A stretch of DNA of 48,371 bases from Candidatus Scalindua rubra (GCA_001723765.1 MAYW01000014.1:1-48371); one strand, 5' to 3'; counted from the stretch's first letter, positions 15,932 to 24,095 are shown. A program made the numbers and translations. The notes: a model not told the origin generated them from the letters alone.

Positions 15932-17029
15932 ATGTGCTTAAGATGGAAATTCCTCATACTATACTATAAATTTACTGCGATTAGCTGTTTATTGGCTCTT
16001 GTCATTATCAATGCTGTGATGCCGGCATTTGCTACTGCAGGGGGTTTGATTGATATGGGTTATGGTAGAGGTGGAAGGATGTCGGCTGGAACTAAATCAG
16101 AACATTCAGACGAACCTATCAAACCAATTCCAATCAGTTTTGACTACGACAGGGCAAAGGTAGAATTAGGAAAGAAATTGTTTTTTGAACCCAGATTGTC
16201 CAAATCCGGTTGGATCACCTGCAATTCCTGTCATAACCTCTCAACAGGTGGTGCAGATAATCTGCCGAGCTCTATCGGACATAAATGGTTTTTTGGCCCT
16301 ATAAACTCACCTACCGTCCTGAATGCAAGATTCAATCTGGCTCAATTCTGGGATGGCCGTGCAAAGGACTTGAAAGAACAGGCAGGAGGCCCCATAGCCA
16401 ATCCTATTGAAATGGGTTCAAACCATGAGCTTGCAGTGAGTGTATTGCAGTCAATACCGGAGTATGTGCAATGGTTTAAGGAAATATATGGAGACGAGAA
16501 GATTGACATCGATAAGGTCACTGATGCTATTGCCTCATTTGAAGAGACTCTAACTACACCAAACTCAAGATTTGATCACTGGCTAAAAGGCTATGATGCA
16601 ACCATTTCCGAATCGGAGAAGGAAGGATATGATCTATTTAAGGATAAAGGTTGTGTAACCTGTCATAACGGTGTTGGTGTAGGAGGAAATTCTTATCAGA
16701 AATTTGGACTTGCAAAACCATATGACAAAGACACCCATACCCTTGGCAGATACAACGTAACAAAAGATGAGAAAGATAAATATGTATTCAAGGTTCCGCT
16801 GCTGAGAAATATTGAACTAACGGCTCCTTATTTCCACGATGCAAGCACATGGAGTTTGAGTGAGGCAGTTAATATCATGGCCGAATATCAACTGGGACTA
16901 ACACTTACTGATGATGAAACGAACAAAATTGTTGCATTTCTGCGAACCTTGACCGGAGAACAACCTTCAATTATTTTTCCAACCCTGCCACCCTCAACTG
17001 CAAATACTCCGGAACCAAATCGGAATTGA
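15932..17029 (+). CDS. Di-heme cytochrome c peroxidase (CcpA/MauG family)
   Basis: 365 residues from ATG 15932. The N-terminus is a signal peptide (FTAISCLLALVIINAVMPAFA), so the protein is periplasmic. Two c-type heme motifs are seen, CNSCH and CVTCH, spaced about 150 residues apart as in bacterial di-heme peroxidases, with ELGKKLFFEPRLSKSG before the first heme and a domain order typical of the family (SPTVLNARF, FWDGRAKDLKEQA, NPIEMG, VPLLRNIELTAPYFHDAS). It reduces hydrogen peroxide with electrons from small cytochromes, or acts as a MauG-like oxidant. A glycine-rich stretch between the signal peptide and the catalytic part (IDMGYGRGGRM) is unusual. A GTG at 15899 lies in a palindromic repeat and is rejected. 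Confidence 0.88.
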   Translation: MCLRWKFLILYYKFTAISCLLALVIINAVMPAFATAGGLIDMGYGRGGRMSAGTKSEHSDEPIKPIPISFDYDRAKVELGKKLFFEPRLSKSGWITCNSCHNLSTGGADNLPSSIGHKWFFGPINSPTVLNARFNLAQFWDGRAKDLKEQAGGPIANPIEMGSNHELAVSVLQSIPEYVQWFKEIYGDEKIDIDKVTDAIASFEETLTTPNSRFDHWLKGYDATISESEKEGYDLFKDKGCVTCHNGVGVGGNSYQKFGLAKPYDKDTHTLGRYNVTKDEKDKYVFKVPLLRNIELTAPYFHDASTWSLSEAVNIMAEYQLGLTLTDDETNKIVAFLRTLTGEQPSIIFPTLPPSTANTPEPNRN

Positions 17030-17048
17030 AAAAGTTAACCAAACCACA

Positions 17049-17157
17049 CCTGCCAAAAAGCTCGCCCGCCCGGCATCACCGTTCGGACGGGTCGGGCAGG
17101 CCTGCCATAAAAACCCTGCCCTGCCGGCCGGCAGGCTTCGGGCTGGCAGTGAGGACA
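17049..17157. repeat. GC-rich palindromic repeats
   Basis: Contains CGCCCGCCCGGCAT...GACGGGTCGGGCAGG and CCTGCCCTGCCGGCCGGCAGG with several self-complementary words, standing out from the AT-rich surroundings. Related words (CCGCCAAAAAG with CGTCGGGCAGG) recur near 30300 and 31710-31760. It lies between convergent genes. Confidence 0.5.
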
Positions 17158-17189
17158 CAGGGAAAGTGGAGTGAGTAACGAGTATCCAG

Positions 17190-17762
17190 TCATTCCTGAC
17201 AAAAGGGATTGGTATATTTTTCCACTCCCACCGTAGTCATGGGGCCATGGGCAGGAAATACCAGGGTCTCATCCGGCAAGGTAAAGATATGTTTGCGGAT
17301 GTGCTCGATTTGGCACTGTGCAGCTTTTGTTGAGCCTGTCCCGCCGACCGAACCGCACATAAGGGTATCACCCGTAAACACACAACCGGACCCATAAAAC
17401 GAAATTCCATGTGGAGTATGGCCCGGTACGGAAAGCGCCTCGAATCTCAAATGCCCAACCTCGATTATCTCACCACCCCGTAATTGATGTTTGGCGGCAC
17501 TGACTTCCCCCTGACCGGCATAGCCCTGGACTGTGTAGCGACTGTCAAATTCTGATACGCCTTCGGTATGATCCCAATGACCATGCGTAAAAAAGAGATA
17601 ATTGAGCAGGATCTCCCGCTCCTGGATAAAGGCCTCTATCTCCGCACCGAAACCGCCCGGGTCAATAAAAACCCCGATTCGCGTATCGGGGTCCGCCGCC
17701 AGATAACCGTTGATCCCGAAACTCCCCACGGTAAAACGCCTGAATATCAGATTGGTCATCAT
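17190..17762 (-). CDS. MBL-fold (glyoxalase II-like) hydrolase
   Basis: 190 residues if started at the ATG ATG pair at 17757-17762, directly after the TAG of the upstream pentapeptide gene; the open frame runs on to 17816 but that would overlap it by more than 50 bases. The zinc-binding signature THGHWDH is at about residues 60-66 from this start, followed by PGHTPHG (His ligand), FTGDTLM (bridging Asp) and a C-terminal FPAHG (His). This is the complete set for a binuclear metallo-beta-lactamase fold hydrolase; thioester hydrolysis or persulfide chemistry are typical. Translationally coupled to the pentapeptide gene. Confidence 0.85.
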   Translation of the reverse strand: MMTNLIFRRFTVGSFGINGYLAADPDTRIGVFIDPGGFGAEIEAFIQEREILLNYLFFTHGHWDHTEGVSEFDSRYTVQGYAGQGEVSAAKHQLRGGEIIEVGHLRFEALSVPGHTPHGISFYGSGCVFTGDTLMCGSVGGTGSTKAAQCQIEHIRKHIFTLPDETLVFPAHGPMTTVGVEKYTNPFCQE

Positions 17763-17763
17763 G

Positions 17764-18402
17764 CTAATCATAGCGAATCTCTTCCAGATTAGCTGCCTGA
17801 TTGATATCGGTATCAATCCACTTCGTATCTATTAAACGGGCCTTATGAAATACCGCATCGTCGAGCGTACAACTCTCAAAACTACATCGAATAAAGGTTG
17901 CCGCCCTGAAAATAGCCTTTTGCAAACGGCACCCTACAAACTGAGTATCAACAAAGACTGAGGAAGGGAAACGGACAAAAAAGTAATCTTCCTTCTCAAG
18001 CCGGCAGGCATGCCACCAGGAACCGCTAAAGGAGACTTCACTGAAGCGTGACCCCCGGAGCTCACAGTCGTAAAAGGCGGATAAGCTAAAGGAACTCAGT
18101 TCCCCCGCCGTCTTCTCAAACTTACATCCGGAAAAATGACTCTCGGTAAGAAAGGAATCCCGAACCTTTAAATTTTCCCAATGACAATCCTGATAATACC
18201 CCTTATCGCAAAGGACATGATCAATGGAAAAATTCTGCAAGCGGGTATCCTGAGCCCGTTGATAACGACAGCGTCCTTCCCGCAACTTGAAGGACTGAAT
18301 CGCACTACCTATCAGATACCTGCCGGAAAAGTCCTTCTGCATCAGATCACTGTCCGGGAGGGTTTCCTGAATAAATATCTTTCTTTTCTGGTCTGATTCC
18401 AT
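17764..18402 (-). CDS. Pentapeptide-repeat protein
   Basis: 212 residues with repeated A(D/N)LXX-like five-residue units throughout: LTESHFSGCKFEKT, LRGSRFSEVSFSGSWWHACR, FVDTQFVGCRLQKAIFRAAT and FESCTLDDAVFHKARLIDT. Such units build a right-handed quadrilateral beta-helix. No membrane segments or fused domains. Some members mimic DNA and protect gyrase, but most have no known function, so only the fold is called. Its stop (TAG) overlaps the region of the MBL hydrolase start, suggesting co-translation. Confidence 0.85.
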   Translation of the reverse strand: MESDQKRKIFIQETLPDSDLMQKDFSGRYLIGSAIQSFKLREGRCRYQRAQDTRLQNFSIDHVLCDKGYYQDCHWENLKVRDSFLTESHFSGCKFEKTAGELSSFSLSAFYDCELRGSRFSEVSFSGSWWHACRLEKEDYFFVRFPSSVFVDTQFVGCRLQKAIFRAATFIRCSFESCTLDDAVFHKARLIDTKWIDTDINQAANLEEIRYD

Positions 18403-18532
18403 TTGACAAATCTTAAGTAGCCTTGTGTTACAAATAATATTTTTTATAAAGACAAATTAATCTACTTCATGGCTTGCTTTTCCACTTTTATAAAACAGGC
18501 CCTGTTTATTTATCAAGGTTTGACTCGGAGAT

Positions 18533-19108
18533 TCATTTGAGTGAGCGGACTGGACGGACATAGCGGTTCTTGACGTTCCAGCGTACATTACCAAGGCTGA
18601 AGTAGACGCTCCACACTCCTTTCGCACCATATATGTCGCCACTCCAAATCCCCCATTGTTCATCATTAAAGACAGGGTCTATGTATAGATTATTAATTCT
18701 CCTGCCCGGTTCAAGCAGTGATACCGCTTCCTCTAAAGTAGGCAATCTCCAGTCTTGATAACCTGCATATTTTCTGTAGTTCAAATTTCCTATCCAATTC
18801 CTTGCATTATCCCACCTCATATAATCACTCGAACCTGATTGATGCCACATTAGACCAGTGGCATGGTCTATTACAACACCGTCTCCGTTTATAGACTTCT
18901 CCTCATAGCGATGGATGATTGTGCTGTGCCCATAAAATCCCCACTTATCCTTTTTGCGTATAGAAATATTAGACATTGACTGTACCTGAGAAAGAGATAA
19001 ATTCATATAAGATGAACGCAGTTTTGTGCGTGGCGGGTATTCTCCATCAGCCGACTGAATAATCCCGGCTGAAAGAAGGACAAATGACGCAATTAAGATA
19101 TTTAACAA
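18533..19108 (-). CDS. Exported DUF1566 (Lcl C-terminal-type) protein
   Basis: 191 residues from a TTG at 19108; the exact start is unsure because CTG and TTG codons are adjacent and no ATG is in place. The N-terminus ILIASFVLLSAGIIQSADG is a signal peptide. The C-terminal part has the DUF1566 pattern: VVIDHATGLMWHQSGSSDYM, DWRLPTLEEAVSLLEP, IWSGDIYGAKGVWSVYFS and NRYVRPVRS. DUF1566 modules occur in exported or surface-bound proteins in sulfate reducers and planctomycetes; some resemble formylglycine-sulfatase or C-type-lectin folds. Function is unknown. It ends about 130 bases before the pentapeptide gene. Confidence 0.8.
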   Translation of the reverse strand: MLNILIASFVLLSAGIIQSADGEYPPRTKLRSSYMNLSLSQVQSMSNISIRKKDKWGFYGHSTIIHRYEEKSINGDGVVIDHATGLMWHQSGSSDYMRWDNARNWIGNLNYRKYAGYQDWRLPTLEEAVSLLEPGRRINNLYIDPVFNDEQWGIWSGDIYGAKGVWSVYFSLGNVRWNVKNRYVRPVRSLK

Positions 19109-19303
19109 CAGGAATTTTCTTATATTTATAACCTCAAGTCTGAATAATTAAACTGCCATATTAAAAATTATAAAGATAGTGATTATAAACTCAGGAGGAG
19201 ATCAGGCAAGTATTTTTTTAATCAGATTTGCCAATTGATTATACTTGAAATGTGAAACTTAATGTAAAAAATAGGGAGTTATTTTTTTACCGCTAACCAC
19301 TGA

Positions 19304-19519
19304 TCAAGGTTTGGCCAGGAAACTTCCTTGTTTCATCAGGGCAACAACTTGAAGGGCTGCATTCTCATCCCTTTGTCTAATAATGTTTTTAAAGACCTCT
19401 AAAATACATAAAGACGGCACAATAAGATTGTGGATATCTTCAATGGGCTTTGCAAAATAATTAGCATTAGGAGCATCCGCAAAATATTCAAGCCAACCAC
19501 TTGAGTCTACCAAGTTCAT
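19304..19519 (-). pseudogene. Truncated PIN-domain toxin (VapC-like)
   Basis: 71 residues with a VapC N-terminus: MNLVDSSGWLEYFAD (first catalytic Asp in VDSSGWLEY) and VPSLCILEVFKNIIRQR (conserved Glu). A normal PIN toxin has about 130 residues with two further acidic residues; these are lacking because a stop follows MKQGSFLAKP. It overlaps the end of the antitoxin frame by ATGA, the usual TA arrangement. Without the C-terminal half the nuclease should be inactive. Confidence 0.75.
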
Positions 19520-19650
19520 ATTCTGTCCTTATCTCTCTTTACGGTAGTATCAATTCCTTTTAGAAAACCACGCATTTGCTTCATCTTCTTGACAGGTATA
19601 TACTCAATACGATTTTCATACTGCAAAACTTGAACCTTTACTGTTTCCAT
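19516..19650 (-). CDS. Short VapB-like antitoxin
   Basis: 44 residues starting at an ATG behind a GGAGGTAATT ribosome site. The C-terminal half (MRGFLKGIDTTVKRDKDRI) is like the toxin-binding tail of AbrB-type VapB antitoxins, while the N-terminal DNA-binding swapped-hairpin part is shortened. Stop and vapC start overlap (ATGA). With the truncated toxin this is a decaying module. Confidence 0.6.
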   Translation of the reverse strand: METVKVQVLQYENRIEYIPVKKMKQMRGFLKGIDTTVKRDKDRI

Positions 19651-19777
19651 AATTACCTCCATCGATAAAATATATGTAATACATTAGCTTGATCGATAAG
19701 ATTTGTCAAAACATTTTCATTCTATTATTAAATATTGTTATGGATTGAATCATTTGTCAATAGATTAGGTTTGACCC

Positions 19778-19811
19778 TCATAACACTCCTCATAACACTC
19801 TCATAACACTC
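19778..19811. repeat. Three tandem TCATAACACTC units
   Basis: Three exact copies of an 11-mer at 19778-19788, 19790-19800 and 19801-19811, 22 bases before the trailer end of the CRISPR array. Confidence 0.8.
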
Positions 19812-19833
19812 AGAATACAGTCAAGTTTTGTCA

Positions 19834-19999
19834 GTTTCAATCCACGCTCCCGCACGGGGAGCGACGCTCATTAGTTGATAAATTTCTTTGTTATGAATTT
19901 TGTTTCAATCCACGCTCCCGCACGGGGAGCGACGATTTACTTCCAAATGGCACGCCTCAAATTCTGCGTTTCAATCCACGCTCCCGCACGGGGAGCGAC
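19834..19999 (-). CRISPR. Type I-C CRISPR array, three repeats and two spacers
   Basis: Three identical 32-base repeats at 19834-19865, 19902-19933 and 19968-19999. On the + strand each begins GTTTCAATCCACGCTCCC and ends GCACGGGGAGCGAC; read leftward it ends in GGATTGAAAC, as is standard for type I-C. The repeat has an internal palindrome CGCTCCCcgtgcGGGAGCG. Spacers are 36 bases (19866-19901) and 34 bases (19934-19967). The array lies downstream of cas2 in the direction of the cas operon, so the leader-proximal repeat is 19968-19999. The spacers have no match that I could see within the window. Confidence 0.97.
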
Positions 20000-20182
20000 T
20001 GCTTACTTATAAGTCATTTAAAACAAACTGCTTATTCTTTGCTTTTTGCGAAACCTCGATTTAAGAAAGATAAATTTCCAGGTTGTCAAAGAGCATTGCT
20101 TCTACTTGATGCATTATTAACATTCTTTATGCTTTGCGAACCTGACAGGGAAACTATGTGAACTTCAGGTTCGCAATATCTC
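20000..20182 (-). promoter_or_regulatory. CRISPR leader region
   Basis: 183 AT-rich bases between cas2 and the first repeat. It should hold the array promoter and integration signals. Next to the cas2 stop, GCGAACCTGA (20136-20145) and TCAGGTTCGC (20165-20174) form a perfect 10-base inverted repeat that may end the cas transcript. Assignment as leader rests on position and repeat orientation. Confidence 0.7.
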
Positions 20183-20470
20183 TTAAACAATCAACGGCCC
20201 ATCCTGATCTATAGACTTTTTAGCGCCAACATGCTCCACACGATGTTTCCAGTTTGATCCCAAAAAGTAAAATCTCAGACTGTCCTTTTCAGGATCAATT
20301 TCATCAATTAATCTCTGGCGTAAAACTGTCCATTGTGGAGGGTCAACAATGCACTCAAAGACCGAATACTGCACTCTCTGACCATAGTCCTGACATGCCC
20401 TTGCAACCCTGCGCAGCCGCCGCTGCCCGTTATCTTCTGAAGCAACATCATAACTGACTAATACAAACAT
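20183..20470 (-). CDS. cas2: CRISPR-associated endonuclease Cas2 (type I-C)
   Basis: 95 residues with the Cas2 ferredoxin-like start FVLVSYDVASEDNGQRRLRR (conserved Asp at the end of beta1), QYSVFECIVD at beta2 and a C-terminal GPLIV-like end usual for I-C. It forms the Cas1-Cas2 integrase that inserts new spacers. It follows cas1 by eight bases and precedes the array. Confidence 0.95.
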   Translation of the reverse strand: MFVLVSYDVASEDNGQRRLRRVARACQDYGQRVQYSVFECIVDPPQWTVLRQRLIDEIDPEKDSLRFYFLGSNWKHRVEHVGAKKSIDQDGPLIV

Positions 20471-20478
20471 ATTCTATC

Positions 20479-21510
20479 TTACCTCCACACATATGGCGGA
20501 TAAGCATCCAGATCACCGCGCAGATAACGGGCCATAAGCATTGCCTGCACATGGAAGAGAAGTCCTATTGTCACCTTCTCATTAAGGAATGGATGCACAA
20601 TCTCATCCTGTTTTCTTGTCTGATAAGCTGTAAGTACGGTTTTTCTTGTTTCATCATCCATCAGTACCGCGCCGTTTTCTTTAACTTCAAAACCTTTAAC
20701 CTTCACCTGGCCGAGGTTAATCAGTGAAAATACAAGGCGATCTGCAAGGAATGGGCGAAACTCTTCCATTAAATCAAGAGCCAGGCCGGGCCGTCCGGGA
20801 CGGTCTCTGTGAAGGAAGCCGACCGCGGGATCAAGGCCGACAGTCTCTAACGCCGATCTGACATCATGCATAACAATCGTATAGATAAATGATAAAAGAC
20901 AATTCACCGTATCCAGAGGAGGCCTGCGATTTCGTTCATGAAATACAAAATCTTCTTTCTGTGAAGTAATCAGATAGTCGAATACGCCGAAATAGGTCAA
21001 TGCCGCTTCTCCTTCGATTCCACGTAAAATATCAAGAGGTAATTCTGATTGCAGTCTTTTTAATGAATATGCAAGTTTCTGTGAAGCCATGGTCACAGCG
21101 TTTATTTCAATTTTATCTGAATGATCCCGCAGCACCCGTTCAAGCACTATGCGGCAATTGGCAATTTTGCCGGTCAAAACCGCCCTTGAAATTACAGCCG
21201 ATGTTTCAGGATTATCAGCCTGACGGTACTGTTCACGCCTCAATAGAACATTCCCTGATACCGGTCCCTGTACCTTTGCAAGAAACCGCCCGTACTCAGT
21301 AAGGAAACTTATAGCTACATTCTGCTCCGCACAGTATCCCATCAGATAGGGGCTGCAGGAGACTTGTCCGAAACATACAATTCCACCAATTGTATGCACC
21401 GGAATACGCAGGCGGACATCATTATCTACTTTAACGATAACAGTCTCGCCCTCTTTTGCGAGATATGCTCCCTGCGTTGTAACAAATAAAGTATTCAGGT
21501 GTCTTTTCAT
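20479..21510 (-). CDS. cas1: CRISPR-associated integrase Cas1 (type I-C)
   Basis: 343 residues, the usual I-C length. The N-terminal beta domain is followed by the helical catalytic domain with the metal-binding glutamate in RGIEGEAALTYF (about residue 166), the histidine in FLHRDRPGRPGLALDLMEEF and the following acidic residues (D and E of LDLMEEF). The set is complete, so an active integrase is expected. A 213-base gap to cas4, unusual in this compact operon, holds an inverted-repeat element. Confidence 0.95.
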   Translation of the reverse strand: MKRHLNTLFVTTQGAYLAKEGETVIVKVDNDVRLRIPVHTIGGIVCFGQVSCSPYLMGYCAEQNVAISFLTEYGRFLAKVQGPVSGNVLLRREQYRQADNPETSAVISRAVLTGKIANCRIVLERVLRDHSDKIEINAVTMASQKLAYSLKRLQSELPLDILRGIEGEAALTYFGVFDYLITSQKEDFVFHERNRRPPLDTVNCLLSFIYTIVMHDVRSALETVGLDPAVGFLHRDRPGRPGLALDLMEEFRPFLADRLVFSLINLGQVKVKGFEVKENGAVLMDDETRKTVLTAYQTRKQDEIVHPFLNEKVTIGLLFHVQAMLMARYLRGDLDAYPPYVWR

Positions 21511-21596
21511 GTTATATTTTTTGTTATGCCGGGCACGATACGAAATCCCTTCCTTAAATCACACAGATTCCCATTTCATGGGAATGTTACTAATCC

Positions 21597-21708
21597 TCAC
21601 ACAAAGACACAGAGATCACCAAGAAAACGAAATTAGAAAAACAAGAGATAATAGCTTTTCCCTTTGCCCCGCTGAGCGTGGCTTTGTGATCTTTGTGCCT
21701 TTGTGTGA
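21597..21708. repeat. Inverted-repeat (MITE-like) element between cas4 and cas1
   Basis: Left arm TCACACAAAGACACAGAGATC (21597 onward, 23 bases in all) pairs with the right arm ending CTTTGTGCCTTTGTGTGA (21686-21708); 21 of 23 positions match. About 66 bases lie between. It is non-coding and sits in the only large gap of the cas operon, so it looks inserted. Similar CTTTGTG-rich repeats are common dispersed elements in environmental genomes. Confidence 0.65.
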
Positions 21709-21723
21709 TTACTTTTTTAAATG

Positions 21724-22377
21724 TTATTCTTTTCTACTCTCCATCATCTTTAAAAGATAAGCGCCCGCCTTTCCCTTTTTGCCGCACATTTTTGGCATGC
21801 ATAATTGCTCCAGAGAGCAGCTTTTGCACTTCTTGGAATACTCCGGTTTAGGAGTTATTCCAGTGCTGATAAGTTCGTGCACTTTCTTTGCAGTCTCTTC
21901 AGTCTCTGTTCTTAAGGCCGTGTCAAACACAACATCCTGTCTTCGTCTGGTTGTCCCGTAAAACAGAGATCCTTCGGTAATATTGCAATTGAGCATCTCC
22001 TCAAGACATATGGCCTGAGCGCAAAGCTGAACTTTATCGCAGTTGTCCCTTTTGGGCTTGCCTCTCTTGTATTCCACAGGGAATGGATGCCAGTTATCCC
22101 CCTGCCTGTGAAATTCCACCACATCCGCCTTCCCGATCAGGCCTAGCCGCAGCGACCTGAGCGGCACGCCATATTCAATGCGGATATCCCGGCGTTTTTC
22201 CTGCCCGGCAGTATCAACCTTGTCGTGCATGATCCTGCCTTCGGCAGTGAACAGGTTTTCCTCCCAAATCTGCTCGATGTGGATAAGGGCACACTGTCTC
22301 TCGCAGAATATAATGTGCTGCAATGCCGATAGCAGAACAAGATCATCCTCTGTGTAACAATTAGTCTTATAAGTCAT
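21724..22377 (-). CDS. cas4: CRISPR-associated exonuclease Cas4 (type I-C)
   Basis: 217 residues: QHIIFCERQCALIHIEQIW with the first Fe-S cysteine, RLGLIGKADVVEF (catalytic Asp), PVEYKRGKPK (E-x-K motif), QLCAQAICLEEM (Q-x3-like motif) and C-terminal cysteines CKSCSLEQLCMPKMCG. All nuclease and cluster residues are present. Cas4 trims prespacers and sets PAM and orientation together with Cas1-Cas2. It starts eight bases after the stop of the four-helix-bundle gene. Confidence 0.94.
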   Translation of the reverse strand: MTYKTNCYTEDDLVLLSALQHIIFCERQCALIHIEQIWEENLFTAEGRIMHDKVDTAGQEKRRDIRIEYGVPLRSLRLGLIGKADVVEFHRQGDNWHPFPVEYKRGKPKRDNCDKVQLCAQAICLEEMLNCNITEGSLFYGTTRRRQDVVFDTALRTETEETAKKVHELISTGITPKPEYSKKCKSCSLEQLCMPKMCGKKGKAGAYLLKMMESRKE

Positions 22378-22384
22378 ATACGTC

Positions 22385-22951
22385 CTATTTTTTTCTTCTC
22401 TGTGATCGTGTACGATAGAGTCTTTCAGTAAACCCGCCTTCTTTCAGGAATTCCTTTTCCAGCGCCCTCAACAATTGATCAAGCAGGTAGTTAGTCTGGT
22501 GAATCAGGCATACCATGGTGTTTGCAGCAACTTCCGGAGGCGAAGCCTCGATATAGGGCTTATAAGTCATATAAGACCTATCCCTTTGATAACAGAGATT
22601 TCTGACTTCTTTGGCCCTGGGATTGTCCTTTTCCCAGAGAGGCAGTCTTTTCTGTCTCAGAAAATCCTGAAAATCCAGCAACAGTTCCTCAAGGCTCGCC
22701 CTCGCCACGCCGATGAGCTTCAGCTCGAATTTCTTCGAAGTACCTGACGCCATGCTGCCTTCAGCGATGTTCTGTTTGCCGCTTCGTGCCGCCTGCACCA
22801 TCTGGTCGTGGGTGCGGGAGCGGCGATTGATGAAACAGTCGCAGAATACTACCGTAGCATCATAAACAATCTCCGACATCTGGTAAGATTGTAGCCCCTG
22901 ATAGCCGCCGTGAGGCGGGATGAGTTGAGGGGAATCATTTTGGTTGGTCAT
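22385..22951 (-). CDS. Four-helix-bundle suffix-domain protein embedded in the cas operon
   Basis: 188 residues, mostly helical. LQSYQMSEIVYDATVVFCDC, SRTHDQMVQAARSGKQNIAE, SKKFELKLIGVARASLEELL and the end LLDQLLRALEKEFLKEGGFT match the four-helix-bundle family related to 23S rRNA intervening-sequence proteins and to Avd of diversity-generating retroelements (TIGR04258-like suffix form). The basic motif ARSGKQNIAEG is the conserved loop of this group. It overlaps the end of cas7 by 17 bases and ends eight bases before cas4, so it is translated as part of the operon. It is not a known I-C component. Either a hitch-hiking gene or a functional accessory; no base-use difference is evident by eye. 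Confidence 0.8.
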   Translation of the reverse strand: MTNQNDSPQLIPPHGGYQGLQSYQMSEIVYDATVVFCDCFINRRSRTHDQMVQAARSGKQNIAEGSMASGTSKKFELKLIGVARASLEELLLDFQDFLRQKRLPLWEKDNPRAKEVRNLCYQRDRSYMTYKPYIEASPPEVAANTMVCLIHQTNYLLDQLLRALEKEFLKEGGFTERLYRTRSQRRKK

Positions 22952-24095
22952 TTGGAGTTACCTCATTGTCTTCTTCCTCATGCACTAATTTTTTTAAATT
23001 AATGTTCAACTCTTTTAATTTTTTGTCATCAATAATGACTTTATAGTCATCGAAATTTCTTGCGGGATCGCCCTTCTTTTTCTTATCGTCCTTATTATTC
23101 TTTTCGACTGTAATTCTGCTAAATAATTTGTGTGAAGGTGCGTTGCCTCTCATGTTATCATGCGAGAATACATACAATCCTCTCGTTGCCATTTTCCCTC
23201 TGGCAGCAGCGGTATCATTATTGAACATCCATTCCAATGACTCCCATAAACTAGATAAGTCATCTTCAGACACTTTGTATTTATCTGGATCATTGGGTTC
23301 TAATGCAAAGTATGGATTATAAAAACCATGAGCCACATATAAGGCATACGGGACGGTTGGTTTACGAGCCATCTCGGTTTCTTTCCTTTTCTTATCTGAT
23401 TCTTTTGTGATTGCTTTGCGTGTTATAGCATTATCGAGCCTGAAAATAGGGTCTACTGATTTTGCAAACGTAAACTGAACAGGCCCCCTCACCTGACCTG
23501 CATTCAGGCCTGTTGACAGCACAGCGCCAAACATCCGTATATCATATCGTTCTTCAATAAGTTTCTGTTTTGTTTCATTCCTATCGCCTTCATTAAGCTT
23601 TTTTTTCTTAACTGAGTCTGCCAGTTGCTTTGCATATGGTTTAAGCTTCTTCTTCAAATCTGAATCTTCAACCTCATTAAAGTTCTCTTTTATATCTTTT
23701 TGTTTAAAGGAATCGCCATAATACGATAGTTTGTCCTCATGCAGCTCAAAAGGATCATGTTCTGAAAACCATTGGATAACATCGTCGTCTTTATCTTCTT
23801 CTATTTTGATTTCAATTTGTGGAAATTCTGCACCGACATCGCGAGCGGCTTTAGAAATAAGAGTATTTAAAGCCGTTTCACTCTGTATAAAAATAGGAAT
23901 ATTTTTTGTCATTTGCAGATAATCCCTTACTTTCCTTTTAAGGCATACGTCTGTAATAATTCCGTGCATGGTTTCAGGGTCAACTCGTGGAAGATTTCCG
24001 GCATCAGGGTCTCCATTTGGATTTCCATTTTCAACATCAAATAAAAGTACGAAATCATGTCTTCTTGCTGGATCAGCATGAATATCTTTACTCAT
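22935..24095 (-). CDS. cas7: Type I-C Cascade backbone protein Cas7 (Csd2), long form
   Basis: 386 residues from ATG 24095 (MSKDIHADPARRHDFVLLFD), preceded by GGAG; the open frame extends to 24236 but that part overlaps cas8c and is not Cas7-like. VENGNPNGDPDAGNLPRVDP and MHGIITDVCLKRKVRDYLQ are hallmark Csd2 sequence; FGAVLSTGLNAGQVRGPVQ is the conserved core loop. Usual I-C Cas7 proteins have about 280-300 residues. The extra length is a highly charged insert at about 80-170 (KIEEDKDDDV... to KKKKLNEGDRNET) and a charged C-terminus. Cas7 coats the crRNA. It overlaps the cas8c end by eight bases. Confidence 0.93.
   Translation of the reverse strand: MSKDIHADPARRHDFVLLFDVENGNPNGDPDAGNLPRVDPETMHGIITDVCLKRKVRDYLQMTKNIPIFIQSETALNTLISKAARDVGAEFPQIEIKIEEDKDDDVIQWFSEHDPFELHEDKLSYYGDSFKQKDIKENFNEVEDSDLKKKLKPYAKQLADSVKKKKLNEGDRNETKQKLIEERYDIRMFGAVLSTGLNAGQVRGPVQFTFAKSVDPIFRLDNAITRKAITKESDKKRKETEMARKPTVPYALYVAHGFYNPYFALEPNDPDKYKVSEDDLSSLWESLEWMFNNDTAAARGKMATRGLYVFSHDNMRGNAPSHKLFSRITVEKNNKDDKKKKGDPARNFDDYKVIIDDKKLKELNINLKKLVHEEEDNEVTPNDQPK

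Noticed and set aside
22557-22580. TTATAAGTCATATAAG in the four-helix-bundle gene resembling TTATAAGTCATATACG at the cas4 start
   Set aside because: It encodes a shared MTYK peptide in two genes. The match is short and could be chance or a small duplication; I found no further support.
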